A stretch of DNA of 22,363 bases from a virus. Under the pieces are notes generated by a model that saw only the letters and a program-made list of their open reading frames with translations, was not told the origin of the DNA and ran no database searches. Numbering within the stretch: the first letter of the stretch is position 1; each line of letters opens with the position of its first letter. This document shows, in pieces, positions 1 to 7,260 of this stretch. The DNA lies in IMG/VR virus record IMGVR_UViG_3300035660_000091, positions 1 through 22,363 of that record. One strand, given 5' to 3'. The position numbers and the translations under genes were made by a program.

Positions 1-2
1 CG

Positions 3-209
3 CTGACCATCCCATCGTCCCTGACCCTAGCCTTCCCCGTTGGGACGAATATTTTGGTTGAACGTCTCGGCGCGGGCACACTGACTATTGCGGGAGCGGC
101 GGGCGTAACGCTACAGGGGGCGTCATTAACAGCCCGTGTTCAGTACTCCTTCCTCGGACTTGTTTGCACAGCATTGAACACTTGGGCAGTTTGTGGAGAC
201 ACCACGTGA
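3..209 (+). CDS. Phage virion/tail-fibre-type protein, C-terminal fragment (5' truncated)
   Basis: Frame 3 is open from the window edge to a TGA at 207-209 and gives the last 68 residues of a longer protein. It has a pattern I know from the C-termini of many phage fibre and structural proteins: FPVGTNILVERLGAGTLTI, then GAAGVTL, an ARVQYS segment, and a final W-x-V-x-GD turn (WAVCGDTT). In such proteins this small beta-rich module closes the chain. Its function cannot be fixed without the upstream part. It reads directly toward the lectin-like gene starting at 224, so the two probably belong to one host-contact or decoration group. The weak points are that only a fragment is visible and that the family is recognised by pattern alone. 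Confidence 0.6.
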   Translation: MTIPSSLTLAFPVGTNILVERLGAGTLTIAGAAGVTLQGASLTARVQYSFLGLVCTALNTWAVCGDTT

Positions 210-223
210 CCCCTTGGCAGATT

Positions 224-943
224 ATGCAGACGTTGCGTTACAAGGGAACTCGGGATCCTTTTTTCGCCAATGTTCGATTTCTTCTGCACTTCGACGACCC
301 TGCAAATCCACAGATATTCCCAGACGTCATTGGGAACACTTGGGTACATCAGACCCCTGGATCGGACATCACAAATCTCCAAGTATCGAATACTCAAGCC
401 GCAGTATCTAGTGCTGGAAGTCTGCGTGTAAAGAGTGCCGGAGGAACGTCATCAGACTACACTCTTAGCGCGAGTCCCCCCATTGGAGGAAACTACTCCA
501 TGGGTGCTGGCAACCTATTCACACTAGAGGGGTGGATTTGGTGGACTGGGGACATAAACTCCAGATTAGGTCTGGCGTCCGTGTATAACTCAATATCGTC
601 AGAAATAATCGCGATAAAGTTCAACACTACTAATCAATTCCGATTTTTTACAGCATTTGGCAGCAATCACGACGGCTTTGTTAATCCCCCTCTGAATCAG
701 TGGGTACACCTAGCGATGACATATGATGGAACCACGAAGTATTGGTTCGTCAATGGTGTTCTTCAGGGATCAGTAGTGACGGGCGCTGGTGCGACGCAAA
801 CAATCGCGACCTATTTGATGCAGAGCATTGCGTCTGGAGGCAACCCTCCATATGCGTACACTGATGACGTTAGGTTTACAGTCGGAGTGTGCCGATACAC
901 GTCCAATTTTTCTGTTCCAACCGCCCCCTATCCAAACTCATGA
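224..943 (+). CDS. LamG/concanavalin A-like lectin-domain virion protein
   Basis: This encodes a 239-residue protein with a laminin-G/concanavalin-like jelly-roll. Near the N-terminus is DPFFANVRFLLHFD, the usual opening of phage LamG-like proteins. The middle has FTLEGWIWW, then WVHLAMTYDG and YWFVNGVLQG, the paired strands of LamG-3-type domains. It ends with DDVRFTVGVCRYTSNF and PTAPYPNS, also typical. Known relatives are phage structural or adhesion proteins that may bind carbohydrate, so receptor or surface-glycan contact is the likely role. I chose ATG 224 because the recognisable domain starts just after it and it clears the stop of the upstream gene at 209; a TTG at 164 would extend the protein by 20 residues that resemble nothing. 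No strong ribosome site is visible for either. The stop overlaps the next start (ATGA). Confidence 0.75.
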   Translation: MQTLRYKGTRDPFFANVRFLLHFDDPANPQIFPDVIGNTWVHQTPGSDITNLQVSNTQAAVSSAGSLRVKSAGGTSSDYTLSASPPIGGNYSMGAGNLFTLEGWIWWTGDINSRLGLASVYNSISSEIIAIKFNTTNQFRFFTAFGSNHDGFVNPPLNQWVHLAMTYDGTTKYWFVNGVLQGSVVTGAGATQTIATYLMQSIASGGNPPYAYTDDVRFTVGVCRYTSNFSVPTAPYPNS

Positions 944-1269
944 ACACAGACATCCAAGTCGTTGACACCACGCCCGACGCTGAGAACAGCCAGATGGAAC
1001 TCGTGGCGAAGATGGCTGCGCAAGTGCTGAGCACACACTACCCTGACCACATCTGGATGGTGGGATGGGCTCCGGGCAGAACGTTGATCATCAAGAACAT
1101 GGCGATCAGTGATGGGCGCTACGGATTCACAATAGATGCTGCGAAAGCAGCGTCAATCTCAGAGCTTGAGAAGGCTGTAGTCTACGGGGGTGGAGAATTG
1201 CTTGAGCGTTGTGGTGTGAAGCGTGGCGCGTGGGACGGCGAATTCATGACTCTGCAGAGTCTTAACTAG
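940..1269 (+). CDS. Conserved phage hypothetical protein, 109 aa
   Basis: The start ATG at 940 overlaps the TGA of the lectin gene (ATGA), which implies translational coupling; a longer reading from 889 would run deep into the lectin gene and is less likely. The protein is a small alpha/beta chain: an acidic N-terminus, a helix around MELVAKMAAQVLSTHYPDH, a strand pair around WMVGWAPGRTLIIKNMAIS, and a C-terminal helix with GGGELLERCGVKRG. Small proteins of this pattern (a HYPxHxW segment followed by GGELLER) occur upstream of portal genes in podovirus-like phages, but I know of no assigned function. There is no signal peptide or membrane segment. Position suggests a virion-assembly role. Confidence 0.7.
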   Translation: MNTDIQVVDTTPDAENSQMELVAKMAAQVLSTHYPDHIWMVGWAPGRTLIIKNMAISDGRYGFTIDAAKAASISELEKAVVYGGGELLERCGVKRGAWDGEFMTLQSLN

Positions 1270-1278
1270 GAGAACGGC

Positions 1279-1488
1279 ATGGCAGACAAGAAGCAAGCGG
1301 ATTTCGAGGGAGTGCTCAACCCGAAGCGCGTGGTTGAGCGGCGAGAGGCTGCGGCCTCGGAGCCTGAAGATCGGGCTAAGGGCAAAGACGCTGGTGATCT
1401 TCCTGGTCCCGGGTTTAATTTCTTCAAGGGTAAGCAGATGCCTAAGAGAGAGGCAGAGCTTGCTGAGTTGCTTAAGAAAAGGAAGTAG
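1279..1488 (+). CDS. Small basic hypothetical protein with AGDLPGP motif, 69 aa
   Basis: ATG 1279 follows an AGGAGA ribosome site (1268-1273) at suitable spacing. The 69-residue product is highly charged and probably largely disordered. It has a Glu/Arg-rich centre, the motif GKDAGDLPGPGFNFF around residues 34-48, and a helical lysine-rich tail (AELAELLKKRK). The GK-x-AGDLPGP motif recurs in the next gene (1491-1721), also just before a basic KRK end, so the two may be distant duplicates or bind the same partner. I recognise no family. It sits in a cluster of very small genes ahead of the portal gene, with only two bases to the next start. Confidence 0.6.
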   Translation: MADKKQADFEGVLNPKRVVERREAAASEPEDRAKGKDAGDLPGPGFNFFKGKQMPKREAELAELLKKRK

Positions 1489-1490
1489 TC

Positions 1491-1721
1491 ATGGTGATGA
1501 AGAAGGACAGCGGCCCAGGACTTCCGGAGAGGGCTACTTACAGCCAGAAGCACCCAAAGGGGAATATGAAAACCCGAGACCTAGTCACGGCATCAGGTAT
1601 TCCCTTAGAGGGGCAGAACGAGTATGTAGGGCCATCTTCTTCAGACGCTGGCGCTGGCCGTGGCGGCAAGAATGCTGGAGACTTGCCGGGGCCAAACAAG
1701 GACCTCATCAAGAGGAAGTAA
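1491..1721 (+). CDS. Small hypothetical protein with AGDLPGP motif, 76 aa
   Basis: The start at 1491 is preceded by AAAAGGAAG, a usable ribosome site overlapping the end of the previous gene. The product is basic, rich in Gly, Pro and Lys, and probably mostly disordered. Its C-terminus GKNAGDLPGPNKDLIKRK repeats the motif of the preceding gene. The stop TAA shares its last base with the ATG of the HAD-like gene at 1721 (TAATG), which supports coupled translation. No enzyme motif, signal peptide or membrane segment is visible and I cannot name a function. Confidence 0.6.
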   Translation: MVMKKDSGPGLPERATYSQKHPKGNMKTRDLVTASGIPLEGQNEYVGPSSSDAGAGRGGKNAGDLPGPNKDLIKRK

Positions 1722-2074
1722 TGGCTACGAATCCGCGCACTAAGGGTGATGGTTGGATTGGCGTGGACTTTGATGGCACGCTGGCGCACTACGACTATTT
1801 CCGGGGGCGTGACCACGTTGGCGCCCCTGTGGAAGAGATGGTCAAGCGTGTGCGGAAGTGGTTAGCTGAGGGGCGAGATGTGCGGCTCTTCACAGCGCGT
1901 ACTCCATCACCAGCATTGCGGCGATGGATGAAAGAGCATCTGGGCGAGATACTCCCCATTACGAATACTAAAGACTCGCACATGCAGGCTCTCTACGATG
2001 ACCGGGTAGTGCAGGTCAAGCGGAATAAAGGTACGACGCACGAAGACCATGAGAGGCAGGTATGGCAAAAATGA
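1721..2074 (+). CDS. HAD-superfamily phosphatase-like protein, 117 aa
   Basis: The protein opens with WIGVDFDGTLAHYD: the DxDGT motif I of the HAD superfamily, with D16 as predicted nucleophile and D18 as acid/base. LFTART follows, the hydrophobic-strand-plus-Ser/Thr motif II. The C-terminal part, with YDDRVVQVKRN, could hold the acidic motif IV and a lysine. Short HAD proteins of this kind are common in phages and resemble the phosphatase half of polynucleotide kinase/phosphatase or small nucleotidases; the substrate cannot be read. ATG 1721 overlaps the upstream TAA. An in-frame extension back to 1334 would overlay two small genes and adds a low-complexity arginine-rich stretch, so I reject it. 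The stop overlaps the start region of the next gene. Confidence 0.8.
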   Translation: MATNPRTKGDGWIGVDFDGTLAHYDYFRGRDHVGAPVEEMVKRVRKWLAEGRDVRLFTARTPSPALRRWMKEHLGEILPITNTKDSHMQALYDDRVVQVKRNKGTTHEDHERQVWQK

Positions 2075-2265
2075 GCCAGACAGAGTCAGTCGCTGCCATT
2101 AAGCGAGAGAATGCTCGCTGCATGCACGAGTGGGAGGCATACAAGAATATTCGCTATGCAGAGCTAAGTGTGACTGAGCAAGTCTATGCTTGTGAGCTAG
2201 CGCGTATTCAGGGTGAGCGACTTAAAAAGATCTTGGATAAGACGGAGGGTTCATGGCAGAAGTAA
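2062..2265 (+). CDS. Small charged helical hypothetical protein, 67 aa
   Basis: ATG 2062 follows a GAGAGG purine stretch (2051-2056) at good spacing; ATG 2071 in the same frame overlaps the upstream TGA (ATGA) and is the alternative. The 67-residue product is predicted to be almost all helix: KRENARCMHEWEAYKNIRYAEL followed by EQVYACELARIQGERLKKIL, with heptad-like spacing that suggests a short coiled coil or helical hairpin. No family is recognised. It overlaps the portal gene by 13 bases, so it is tightly coupled to portal synthesis; in position it could be a small head-assembly factor, but nothing in the sequence proves this. Confidence 0.6.
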   Translation: MAKMSQTESVAAIKRENARCMHEWEAYKNIRYAELSVTEQVYACELARIQGERLKKILDKTEGSWQK

Positions 2266-4178
2266 TGGGTCGGACTCAGCCCCCTACTGCACAGACAGCA
2301 GAGGGTACGGACCCAGAAACTGGCCCGACGAATTCGTCGTGGTTGGCACTGGCTCGCTCTAGTTACCGAGCAAGTACGAACTACATGGACTCCTCATACC
2401 GAAAGACGTTTGAGGATGGCATTCGTGCATTTAACAATCAGCATCCTGCAGACTCAAAGTACAATGCTCCGGCATATGATAAACGTTCGCGCCTATACCG
2501 CCCCAAGATCCGGTCAGTTATTCGTAAGAATGAGGCCGCAGCAGCGGCAGCTTTTTTCAGCAACATGGATGTTGTCAGCGTTACTGCTGGCGATCAAACA
2601 GACAAAGCGCAGATTGCAAGCGCTGAAATCAACAAGGAATTGATTCAGTATAGGTTGACCAGAACTATTCCTTGGTTCCAAACCGTGCTTGGCGGGCTAC
2701 AGGATGCCCAAACCGTGGGCTGCGCCATTGCGCACGTATACTGGGACACTTCAGAGAAGGACCGTCCTCAGGTTGAGCTCCTTCCGATTGAGAATTGCCG
2801 CTTTGATCCTAGCGCAAACTGGATCGACCCAGTCAATACGAGCCCCTATTGGATTCACTGCATGCCGATGTATGCAATGGACGTCAAAGCACGTATGAAG
2901 GCAGGAGAGTGGCTGGAGATTACGATTACTAAGTCTCAGGCATCTGAGATGGATAGCACTCGTGCGGCTAGAAATAAGGACAGGGAAGATCCATATGATC
3001 AATCCACGAGAGCAGTTGACGCTTATGACATTGTGTGGGTTCAACGGCACATCCATAGAAAGGACGGACATGATTGGGAATTCTACACCCTGGGAGAACA
3101 TGCTCTCCTGTCTGAGCCAACTCCCCTTGAAGACTCCGTTTTTCACGGCAAGCGACCGTATGTCATGGGCTGCTGCATCCTCGAGACCCACAAGGCAATC
3201 CCCGCTGGAGTGCCTCAATTGGGTAGAGGGCTCGCAGACGAAACCAACGAGATTGCCAACCAGCGAATCGACAATGTCAAATTCGCGCTGAATAAGAAGT
3301 GGTTCGCCAAGCGTGGTGTAGATGTTGATCTAGCTGGTTTGGTACGAAATGTTCCTGGCGGTGTGGTCATGATGAACGACCCCATCAACGACGTGCGTGA
3401 GATTACGTGGCCCGACGTTACAGGGTCAGCCTATCAAGAACAGCAAAGCATCAACCTTGATATGGATGAGTTGCTTGGCAACTTCAATCCTGCTGCCTTG
3501 ATGACAAGCGGCGCAGGGAACGCCCCCGCTCGCAACATGGCGATGCTTAATCAGTCGAATGGTACGCTGGTTGAGTACCTCATTCGCACTTATGTTGAAA
3601 CATTCGTGCAGCCCATCTTGCGGCAGTTAATTCTGCTTGAGCAACACTATGAGAGCGACCTTGTAATCTTGGGACTGTGTGCTAAGAAGGCACAGCTCTA
3701 CCAGAAGTTCGGCGTAAGCGAGATTACAGATGAACTTCTCAATCAAGAAATCACACTTAGCGTGAATGTAGGCATGGGCGCTACAGATCCCACGCAAAAG
3801 CTTCAGAAGTTCCTTGCTGCGTTCACAGCCTACAGCAACGCGCTCAAGAATCCTACCCCTGGCGTCAACATGGTAGAGGTAGGTAAGGAAATCTTCGGGC
3901 ATCTTGGATATAGCGACGGATCTCGCTTCTTTACTGTGGACGACCCCCAAGTTATCCAACTTCAGCAGCAACTTCAGCAAGCGCAGGGCATCATTCAGCA
4001 GCTTCAGGGGCAGGTTAAGGACAAGAACACTGCACATCAAGCCAGTATACTTCGTACAGACAAGACAAATCAGACGAGGCTTGCGATTACGAAGATTCAA
4101 GAAGAGAATGAGAACCGGCGCAATCTTGCGACACACTTCGCAGCAATAGTGAAAGCACAAAATGAGCCTAGAAAGTGA
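2253..4178 (+). CDS. Portal protein (head-tail connector), 641 aa
   Basis: The portal forms the ring at one head vertex through which DNA is packaged and leaves. The length suits podovirus portals. The N-terminal region has SSYRKTFEDGIRAFN and then RSRLYRPKIRSVIRKNEAAA followed by AFFSNMDVVSV, a signature I associate with portal or portal-like proteins of podovirus genomes. A PWFQ...GLQDA..VGCAIAHVYW region follows. The last ~100 residues are a long glutamine-rich coiled coil (LQQQLQQAQGIIQQLQGQV) and a charged helix, matching the helical barrel of P22-type portals. Position supports this: scaffold and coat follow after one small gene. A GGAGGG site at 2244-2249 precedes ATG 2253; ATG 2265 in the same frame is a second option with poorer spacing. 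Confidence 0.85.
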   Translation: MAEVMGRTQPPTAQTAEGTDPETGPTNSSWLALARSSYRASTNYMDSSYRKTFEDGIRAFNNQHPADSKYNAPAYDKRSRLYRPKIRSVIRKNEAAAAAAFFSNMDVVSVTAGDQTDKAQIASAEINKELIQYRLTRTIPWFQTVLGGLQDAQTVGCAIAHVYWDTSEKDRPQVELLPIENCRFDPSANWIDPVNTSPYWIHCMPMYAMDVKARMKAGEWLEITITKSQASEMDSTRAARNKDREDPYDQSTRAVDAYDIVWVQRHIHRKDGHDWEFYTLGEHALLSEPTPLEDSVFHGKRPYVMGCCILETHKAIPAGVPQLGRGLADETNEIANQRIDNVKFALNKKWFAKRGVDVDLAGLVRNVPGGVVMMNDPINDVREITWPDVTGSAYQEQQSINLDMDELLGNFNPAALMTSGAGNAPARNMAMLNQSNGTLVEYLIRTYVETFVQPILRQLILLEQHYESDLVILGLCAKKAQLYQKFGVSEITDELLNQEITLSVNVGMGATDPTQKLQKFLAAFTAYSNALKNPTPGVNMVEVGKEIFGHLGYSDGSRFFTVDDPQVIQLQQQLQQAQGIIQQLQGQVKDKNTAHQASILRTDKTNQTRLAITKIQEENENRRNLATHFAAIVKAQNEPRK

Positions 4179-4446
4179 AGAACTATATGCGCGGGCAGCG
4201 TTCGGGCAACAAGCGCAACAATTTTGGTCTTCACAACTAGGCGAGTACTTGCAAGGCAGGGCAAGGGAGTGCTATACTGCCGCCATTCGGGAATTAAAGA
4301 TTTGCGACCCGGCTGATGCAAAGAGAATCTCCAGACTTCAAGGAGAAGTCTGGCGTGCAGAGAGCTTTGAGGACTGGCTGTCAGAAGCCATTTTAGATGG
4401 GCTCAAGTCTTTAGATCTTATTGAATCAGGGGACTTAGATGGATGA
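4162..4446 (+). CDS. Small hypothetical protein between portal and scaffold, 94 aa
   Basis: The gene begins inside the 3' end of the portal gene (17-base overlap) and its TGA lies inside the first codons of the scaffold gene. The 94-residue product is helical and acidic: EELYARAAFGQQAQQFW, then YLQGRARECYTAAIRELK and a C-terminal helix with EDWLSEAILDGLKSLDLIE. Small helical proteins in this slot are common in podovirus-like head operons and their role is generally unknown. I see no catalytic motif or membrane segment. The overlaps at both ends make a real, coupled gene likely. Confidence 0.65.
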   Translation: MSLESEELYARAAFGQQAQQFWSSQLGEYLQGRARECYTAAIRELKICDPADAKRISRLQGEVWRAESFEDWLSEAILDGLKSLDLIESGDLDG

Positions 4447-5425
4447 CGAAGTTGTTGATGGCTCATTGAACTCTGGTGCGGTTGGCACTGGCAATGACGC
4501 ACGGCTGGCTCTGCTTGCTGAAATTAACGATCGCAATGACCGTGAGGGTGCCGAAGAGTTAGCTGATGTCAACGACGACGGCACGACGTCAGCCTTCTTG
4601 GTAGAGGGCGAGAAAAAAGAGCCTGAAGTCACTGAAGTTGAACCTGAAGTCATTGAGCCCGAACCTGTGGCTAAGGCTCCTGAACCTGAAATTCAGGCAC
4701 CTAAGTTCAAGATCAAGGTAAATGGCAAGGAAATTGAGCTTACGCAAGAGGAATTGATTGCGCGGGCGCAGAAGGTAGAGTCGGCAGATGCATATCTTGC
4801 CGATGCAGCACGGGCTAAGAGAGCGTCAGAGGCACCGCCTCCGCCAGAGGGCCCGACAGCTGAAGAAATTCAACGTCAACAAGACGAAGAAGACGCGCGA
4901 ATTGTCCGCGCTATACAAATGGGCACAGAAGAGGAAGCGAAGATAGCAGTTCGCCTGCTGACTTCGCGAGTAGCCGCACGTCCATCCGTTTCTCCGGACG
5001 ACATGTCTCGCGCTATTGACGAACGCCTCGCTTTCAATGAAGCCATCACGGATTTTCGCAAGAACTTTCCTGACATTGCAAGTGAACCCCTATTGAATTC
5101 GCTCGCCCAACAGCGAGATGCAAACCTTGTGGCATCGGGAGATACCCGCCCATACAAGGAGCGCTACGAATCAATCGGGAAAGAACTTCGCGCATGGAAA
5201 GAAGGTCTTGTTCCTGCTCCGAATGCGCAGGGAGATCCTAAGGTCCCGGACGTTTCGTTCGCGGATAAGGATGCGAAAAAAGCTGCCGCTCCGAAGACTC
5301 CTGCCATTGCGACTAAGAAAGTCGCTAAGGTGGAAGAAGAGGACGAAGATGGTGAGGAAGATACAGCTACTGTTATCGCCAACATCCGAAAGGCTCGTGG
5401 CGGTCCGCAGTGGATGAGGAACTAA
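4439..5425 (+). CDS. Scaffolding (capsid assembly) protein, 328 aa
   Basis: Scaffold proteins direct coat polymerisation into a prohead and then leave. This protein has the composition and position: directly before the major coat gene, with an acidic, proline/glutamate-rich disordered N-terminus (residues ~30-85), then FKIKVNGKEIELTQEELIARAQK, a segment I know from phage scaffold proteins, followed by long charged helices (AEEIQRQQDEEDARIVRAIQ). There is an alanine/lysine-rich linker, an acidic run (KVEEEDEDGEEDT) and a final basic segment (RKARGGPQWMRN) that could contact the coat protein, as the basic C-terminal helix-loop-helix does in P22. A GGGGACTT stretch precedes ATG 4439. Confidence 0.85.
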   Translation: MDDEVVDGSLNSGAVGTGNDARLALLAEINDRNDREGAEELADVNDDGTTSAFLVEGEKKEPEVTEVEPEVIEPEPVAKAPEPEIQAPKFKIKVNGKEIELTQEELIARAQKVESADAYLADAARAKRASEAPPPPEGPTAEEIQRQQDEEDARIVRAIQMGTEEEAKIAVRLLTSRVAARPSVSPDDMSRAIDERLAFNEAITDFRKNFPDIASEPLLNSLAQQRDANLVASGDTRPYKERYESIGKELRAWKEGLVPAPNAQGDPKVPDVSFADKDAKKAAAPKTPAIATKKVAKVEEEDEDGEEDTATVIANIRKARGGPQWMRN

Positions 5426-5435
5426 GGAGATAATC

Positions 5436-6407
5436 GTGGCAGGTCAAGTCTGGGCAGTGAATTCGCTCGGCGGCTTCATGTATAGCCGTCAGTTGAGCAA
5501 CGTGCTCCGCATGGCAGTCCAACCGCTGGTGAAGTTTCGCCAGTTTGCGGACGTCCGTGACGCGAGTCAACAAGGCAAGAAGAAGGGTGACATCTTCACG
5601 TGGGACGTGTTCTCGGATGTTGCATCGGCTGGTGGCGTGCTTTCGGAAACGAACACAATGCCTGAGACCAACTTCACCATCGTTCAGGGCACCCTGACGA
5701 TGACGGAAGCTGGTAACTCGGTCCCCTACTCGGGCAAGTTGGACAACCTGTCCAAGTTCCCGGTGATGGAACTGATTCAGAAGGTTCTCAAGAACGACGC
5801 CGTCAAGACGTTCGACCGTCTTGCATGGACGCAATTCAACCAGACCCTCCTGCGTGCAATACCCACGGCGGGCACGGATACGGCGGCAGTCACGCTGTAC
5901 ACGAACGGCACGGTGACCGGCACGAACAGCATCGCCTACGGCAATGCACACGCCAAGTCGATCGTCGACACGATGAAGGAACGGAACATCCCGGCCTACC
6001 TCGGCGATGATTACTATGCCCTGGCATGGCCGACGACGCTGCGCTCGTTCAAGAACAACCTGGAAACGATCCACCAGTATTCGGACACCGGCTTCAAGTT
6101 GATCATGAACGGCGAAATCGGGCGTTACGAAAACGTTCGCTACGTCGAGCAGACCAACATCGCCAAGGGAACCGGCACGGACGGCATCACGCAGACTCTG
6201 TGGACCAACGGCAAGTCGGACTGGATTTTCTTCTTCGGCAACGACACCGTCGCTGAGGCCATCGCAGTGCCAGAAGAAATGCGGGGTAAGATCCCGAGCG
6301 ATTATGGTCGTTCAAAGGGCGTCGCGTGGTACTACCTCGGCGGCTTCGGCATCGTTCACACTCTCGCTGCGAACACTCGCATCGTGAAGTGGGATTCTCT
6401 GGCTTAA
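5436..6407 (+). CDS. Major capsid protein, N4gp56-like HK97-fold, 323 aa
   Basis: This is the coat protein that builds the icosahedral shell. It lies right after the scaffold gene and has a strong ribosome site, AAGGAGAT at 5424-5431, ahead of a GTG start at 5436. Features of the N4gp56-like family: an N-terminal arm, KKGDIFTWDVF, the L-x-E-TNTMPETNF segment, YSGKLDNLSKFPVMELI leading into the long spine helix, YYALAWPTTLRSFKNNLE, and a C-terminal GEIGRYENVRYVEQTNI typical of the P-domain/A-domain turn. Codon use shifts here toward C/G-ending codons compared with the portal and scaffold genes, as expected of the most highly expressed phage gene. Only the subfamily is uncertain. Confidence 0.9.
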   Translation: MAGQVWAVNSLGGFMYSRQLSNVLRMAVQPLVKFRQFADVRDASQQGKKKGDIFTWDVFSDVASAGGVLSETNTMPETNFTIVQGTLTMTEAGNSVPYSGKLDNLSKFPVMELIQKVLKNDAVKTFDRLAWTQFNQTLLRAIPTAGTDTAAVTLYTNGTVTGTNSIAYGNAHAKSIVDTMKERNIPAYLGDDYYALAWPTTLRSFKNNLETIHQYSDTGFKLIMNGEIGRYENVRYVEQTNIAKGTGTDGITQTLWTNGKSDWIFFFGNDTVAEAIAVPEEMRGKIPSDYGRSKGVAWYYLGGFGIVHTLAANTRIVKWDSLA

Positions 6408-6420
6408 AGGAGGCCATGAC

Positions 6421-6831
6421 ATGACCACGAAAAACATGGCGTATGACCATCCGGCGTATCAGGCCGTTTTGGCTGTTCCCTCGGGCAACCTTGTCGGGTC
6501 TGGTGGCACGGGCACGAAGATGGCGGCATTCACCGCTATGCAGGTCAAGGCGGTGCAGATCGCTACGACCGTGCTCAGCACGTCGGCAGACGTCATCAGT
6601 GTTGTGAAGGTGACCGGCGTGGGCGGCACTAACACGACGACGAGCACGACTGCATACGGAACGATGGGTTCAGGGGCGTACATCGGTAACATGACCCCGA
6701 CCTTGGCTGCGAACCAAGTGTCCCTTCAGCAAGGCGATGTGTTCTATGCCCAGAAGGGCACGGACGCAACGGGCACCTTCGTTGGGATGATCGAACTCGC
6801 GATCCTTCCGTTGTCCAACGTCACTTCCTAA
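6421..6831 (+). CDS. Putative head decoration/stabilisation protein, 136 aa
   Basis: An AAAGGAGG site right behind the coat stop places ATG 6421 at ideal spacing; ATG 6416 gives only two codons and is not a start. The 136-residue product is rich in Thr, Val, Gly and Ala with alternating strand pattern, so it is probably all-beta: VLAVPSGNLVGSGGTGTKMA, AVQIATTVLSTSADVISVVKVTGVGG, then a Thr-rich loop, and VFYAQKGTDATGTFVGMIEL. It keeps the coat gene's codon bias, suggesting comparably high expression. Head decoration (cement) or head-fibre proteins commonly sit directly after the coat gene and are small and beta-rich, so that is my call. I do not recognise a named family. Confidence 0.55.
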   Translation: MTTKNMAYDHPAYQAVLAVPSGNLVGSGGTGTKMAAFTAMQVKAVQIATTVLSTSADVISVVKVTGVGGTNTTTSTTAYGTMGSGAYIGNMTPTLAANQVSLQQGDVFYAQKGTDATGTFVGMIELAILPLSNVTS

Positions 6832-6842
6832 GGAGAAGCAGC

Positions 6843-7193
6843 ATGGCAAGCAAGCGCGGAAATGTTCCTGGCCAAAGCGCAGGCCAGATGGCGGGGGAGG
6901 GCGGCAAGGAAAAGTTTGCTGAGCCCTTCGGTGGCGGCATGCCGAAGACCATCGGTGGTCTCGGTGGCCTGCACAACGATATTGGCGAGAAGTCTGGGTT
7001 CCAGACGGATGGCTACATCGACAAGCAAGGCACCCCCTACGGCGAGGCTGCGAAGTTCAACTTCCTGCCGCCCGGTATGGACATCAGCGACCAGGAGAAT
7101 GCGGAAATCCACACGATGCCGCTCAGGAAGCTGGTTGCCGAGTCCTACCCCGGCGACGGTTGGACTCCTGCCCCCCGTGACATCGCTGAGTAA
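6843..7193 (+). CDS. Small virion-associated hypothetical protein A, 116 aa (PPGM-x-I-x-DQ motif)
   Basis: A TAAGGAGA site precedes ATG 6843. The protein is glycine-rich and mostly without regular structure: MASKRGNVPGQSAGQMAGEG, then FGGGMPKTIGGLGGLHNDIG, and the motif FNFLPPGMDISDQ near residues 76-88, followed by an acidic MPLRKLVAESYPGDGW tail. The same F-N-x-x-PPGM-x-I-x-DQ core occurs in the next gene (FNAMPPGMEIADQ), so the two look like diverged tandem paralogues. Its codon bias resembles the coat gene, suggesting high expression. I know no family; a minor head protein or coat-binding linear-motif protein is possible. Confidence 0.6.
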   Translation: MASKRGNVPGQSAGQMAGEGGKEKFAEPFGGGMPKTIGGLGGLHNDIGEKSGFQTDGYIDKQGTPYGEAAKFNFLPPGMDISDQENAEIHTMPLRKLVAESYPGDGWTPAPRDIAE

Positions 7194-7218
7194 TCTGGCT
7201 TTGTCCTAGCGGTAGACC

Positions 7219-7244
7219 ATGAGGGGGCCGATGTGCCCCCTCAT
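7219..7244 (+). terminator. Perfect 10-bp GC-rich hairpin in an intergenic gap
   Basis: ATGAGGGGGC (7219-7228) pairs perfectly with GCCCCCTCAT (7235-7244) around the loop CGATGT. It lies in a 67-base gap, the largest in the window, between two related small genes behind the coat cluster. The stem is strong but is followed by TCACATGG, with no U-run, so it is not a standard intrinsic terminator. It could be a partial terminator, a 3' stabilising hairpin for the coat-cluster transcript, or an RNase processing site that lets coat mRNA levels differ from downstream genes. The following gene's ribosome site (GGAG at 7251) starts 6 bases after the stem. Confidence 0.55.
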
Positions 7245-7260
7245 TCACATGGAGAAATAC

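Noticed and set aside
164-223. TTG-initiated extension of the LamG gene
   Set aside because: It overlaps the upstream gene, has no convincing ribosome site, and adds residues unlike the family's usual N-terminus.
1334-1720. In-frame extension of the HAD-like gene by 129 residues
   Set aside because: It overlaps two better-supported small genes, is Arg/Ser-rich noise, and the HAD domain begins just after ATG 1721.
2751-4160. Reverse-strand open frames inside the portal gene
   Set aside because: They lie within a strong + strand gene, lack motifs, and no other reverse-strand gene is present.
5373-6074. 233-residue reverse-strand open frame opposite the scaffold/coat genes
   Set aside because: It mirrors the coat gene, whose G/C-ending codons remove antisense stops; the composition is His/Arg/Cys-rich with no recognisable domain or ribosome site.
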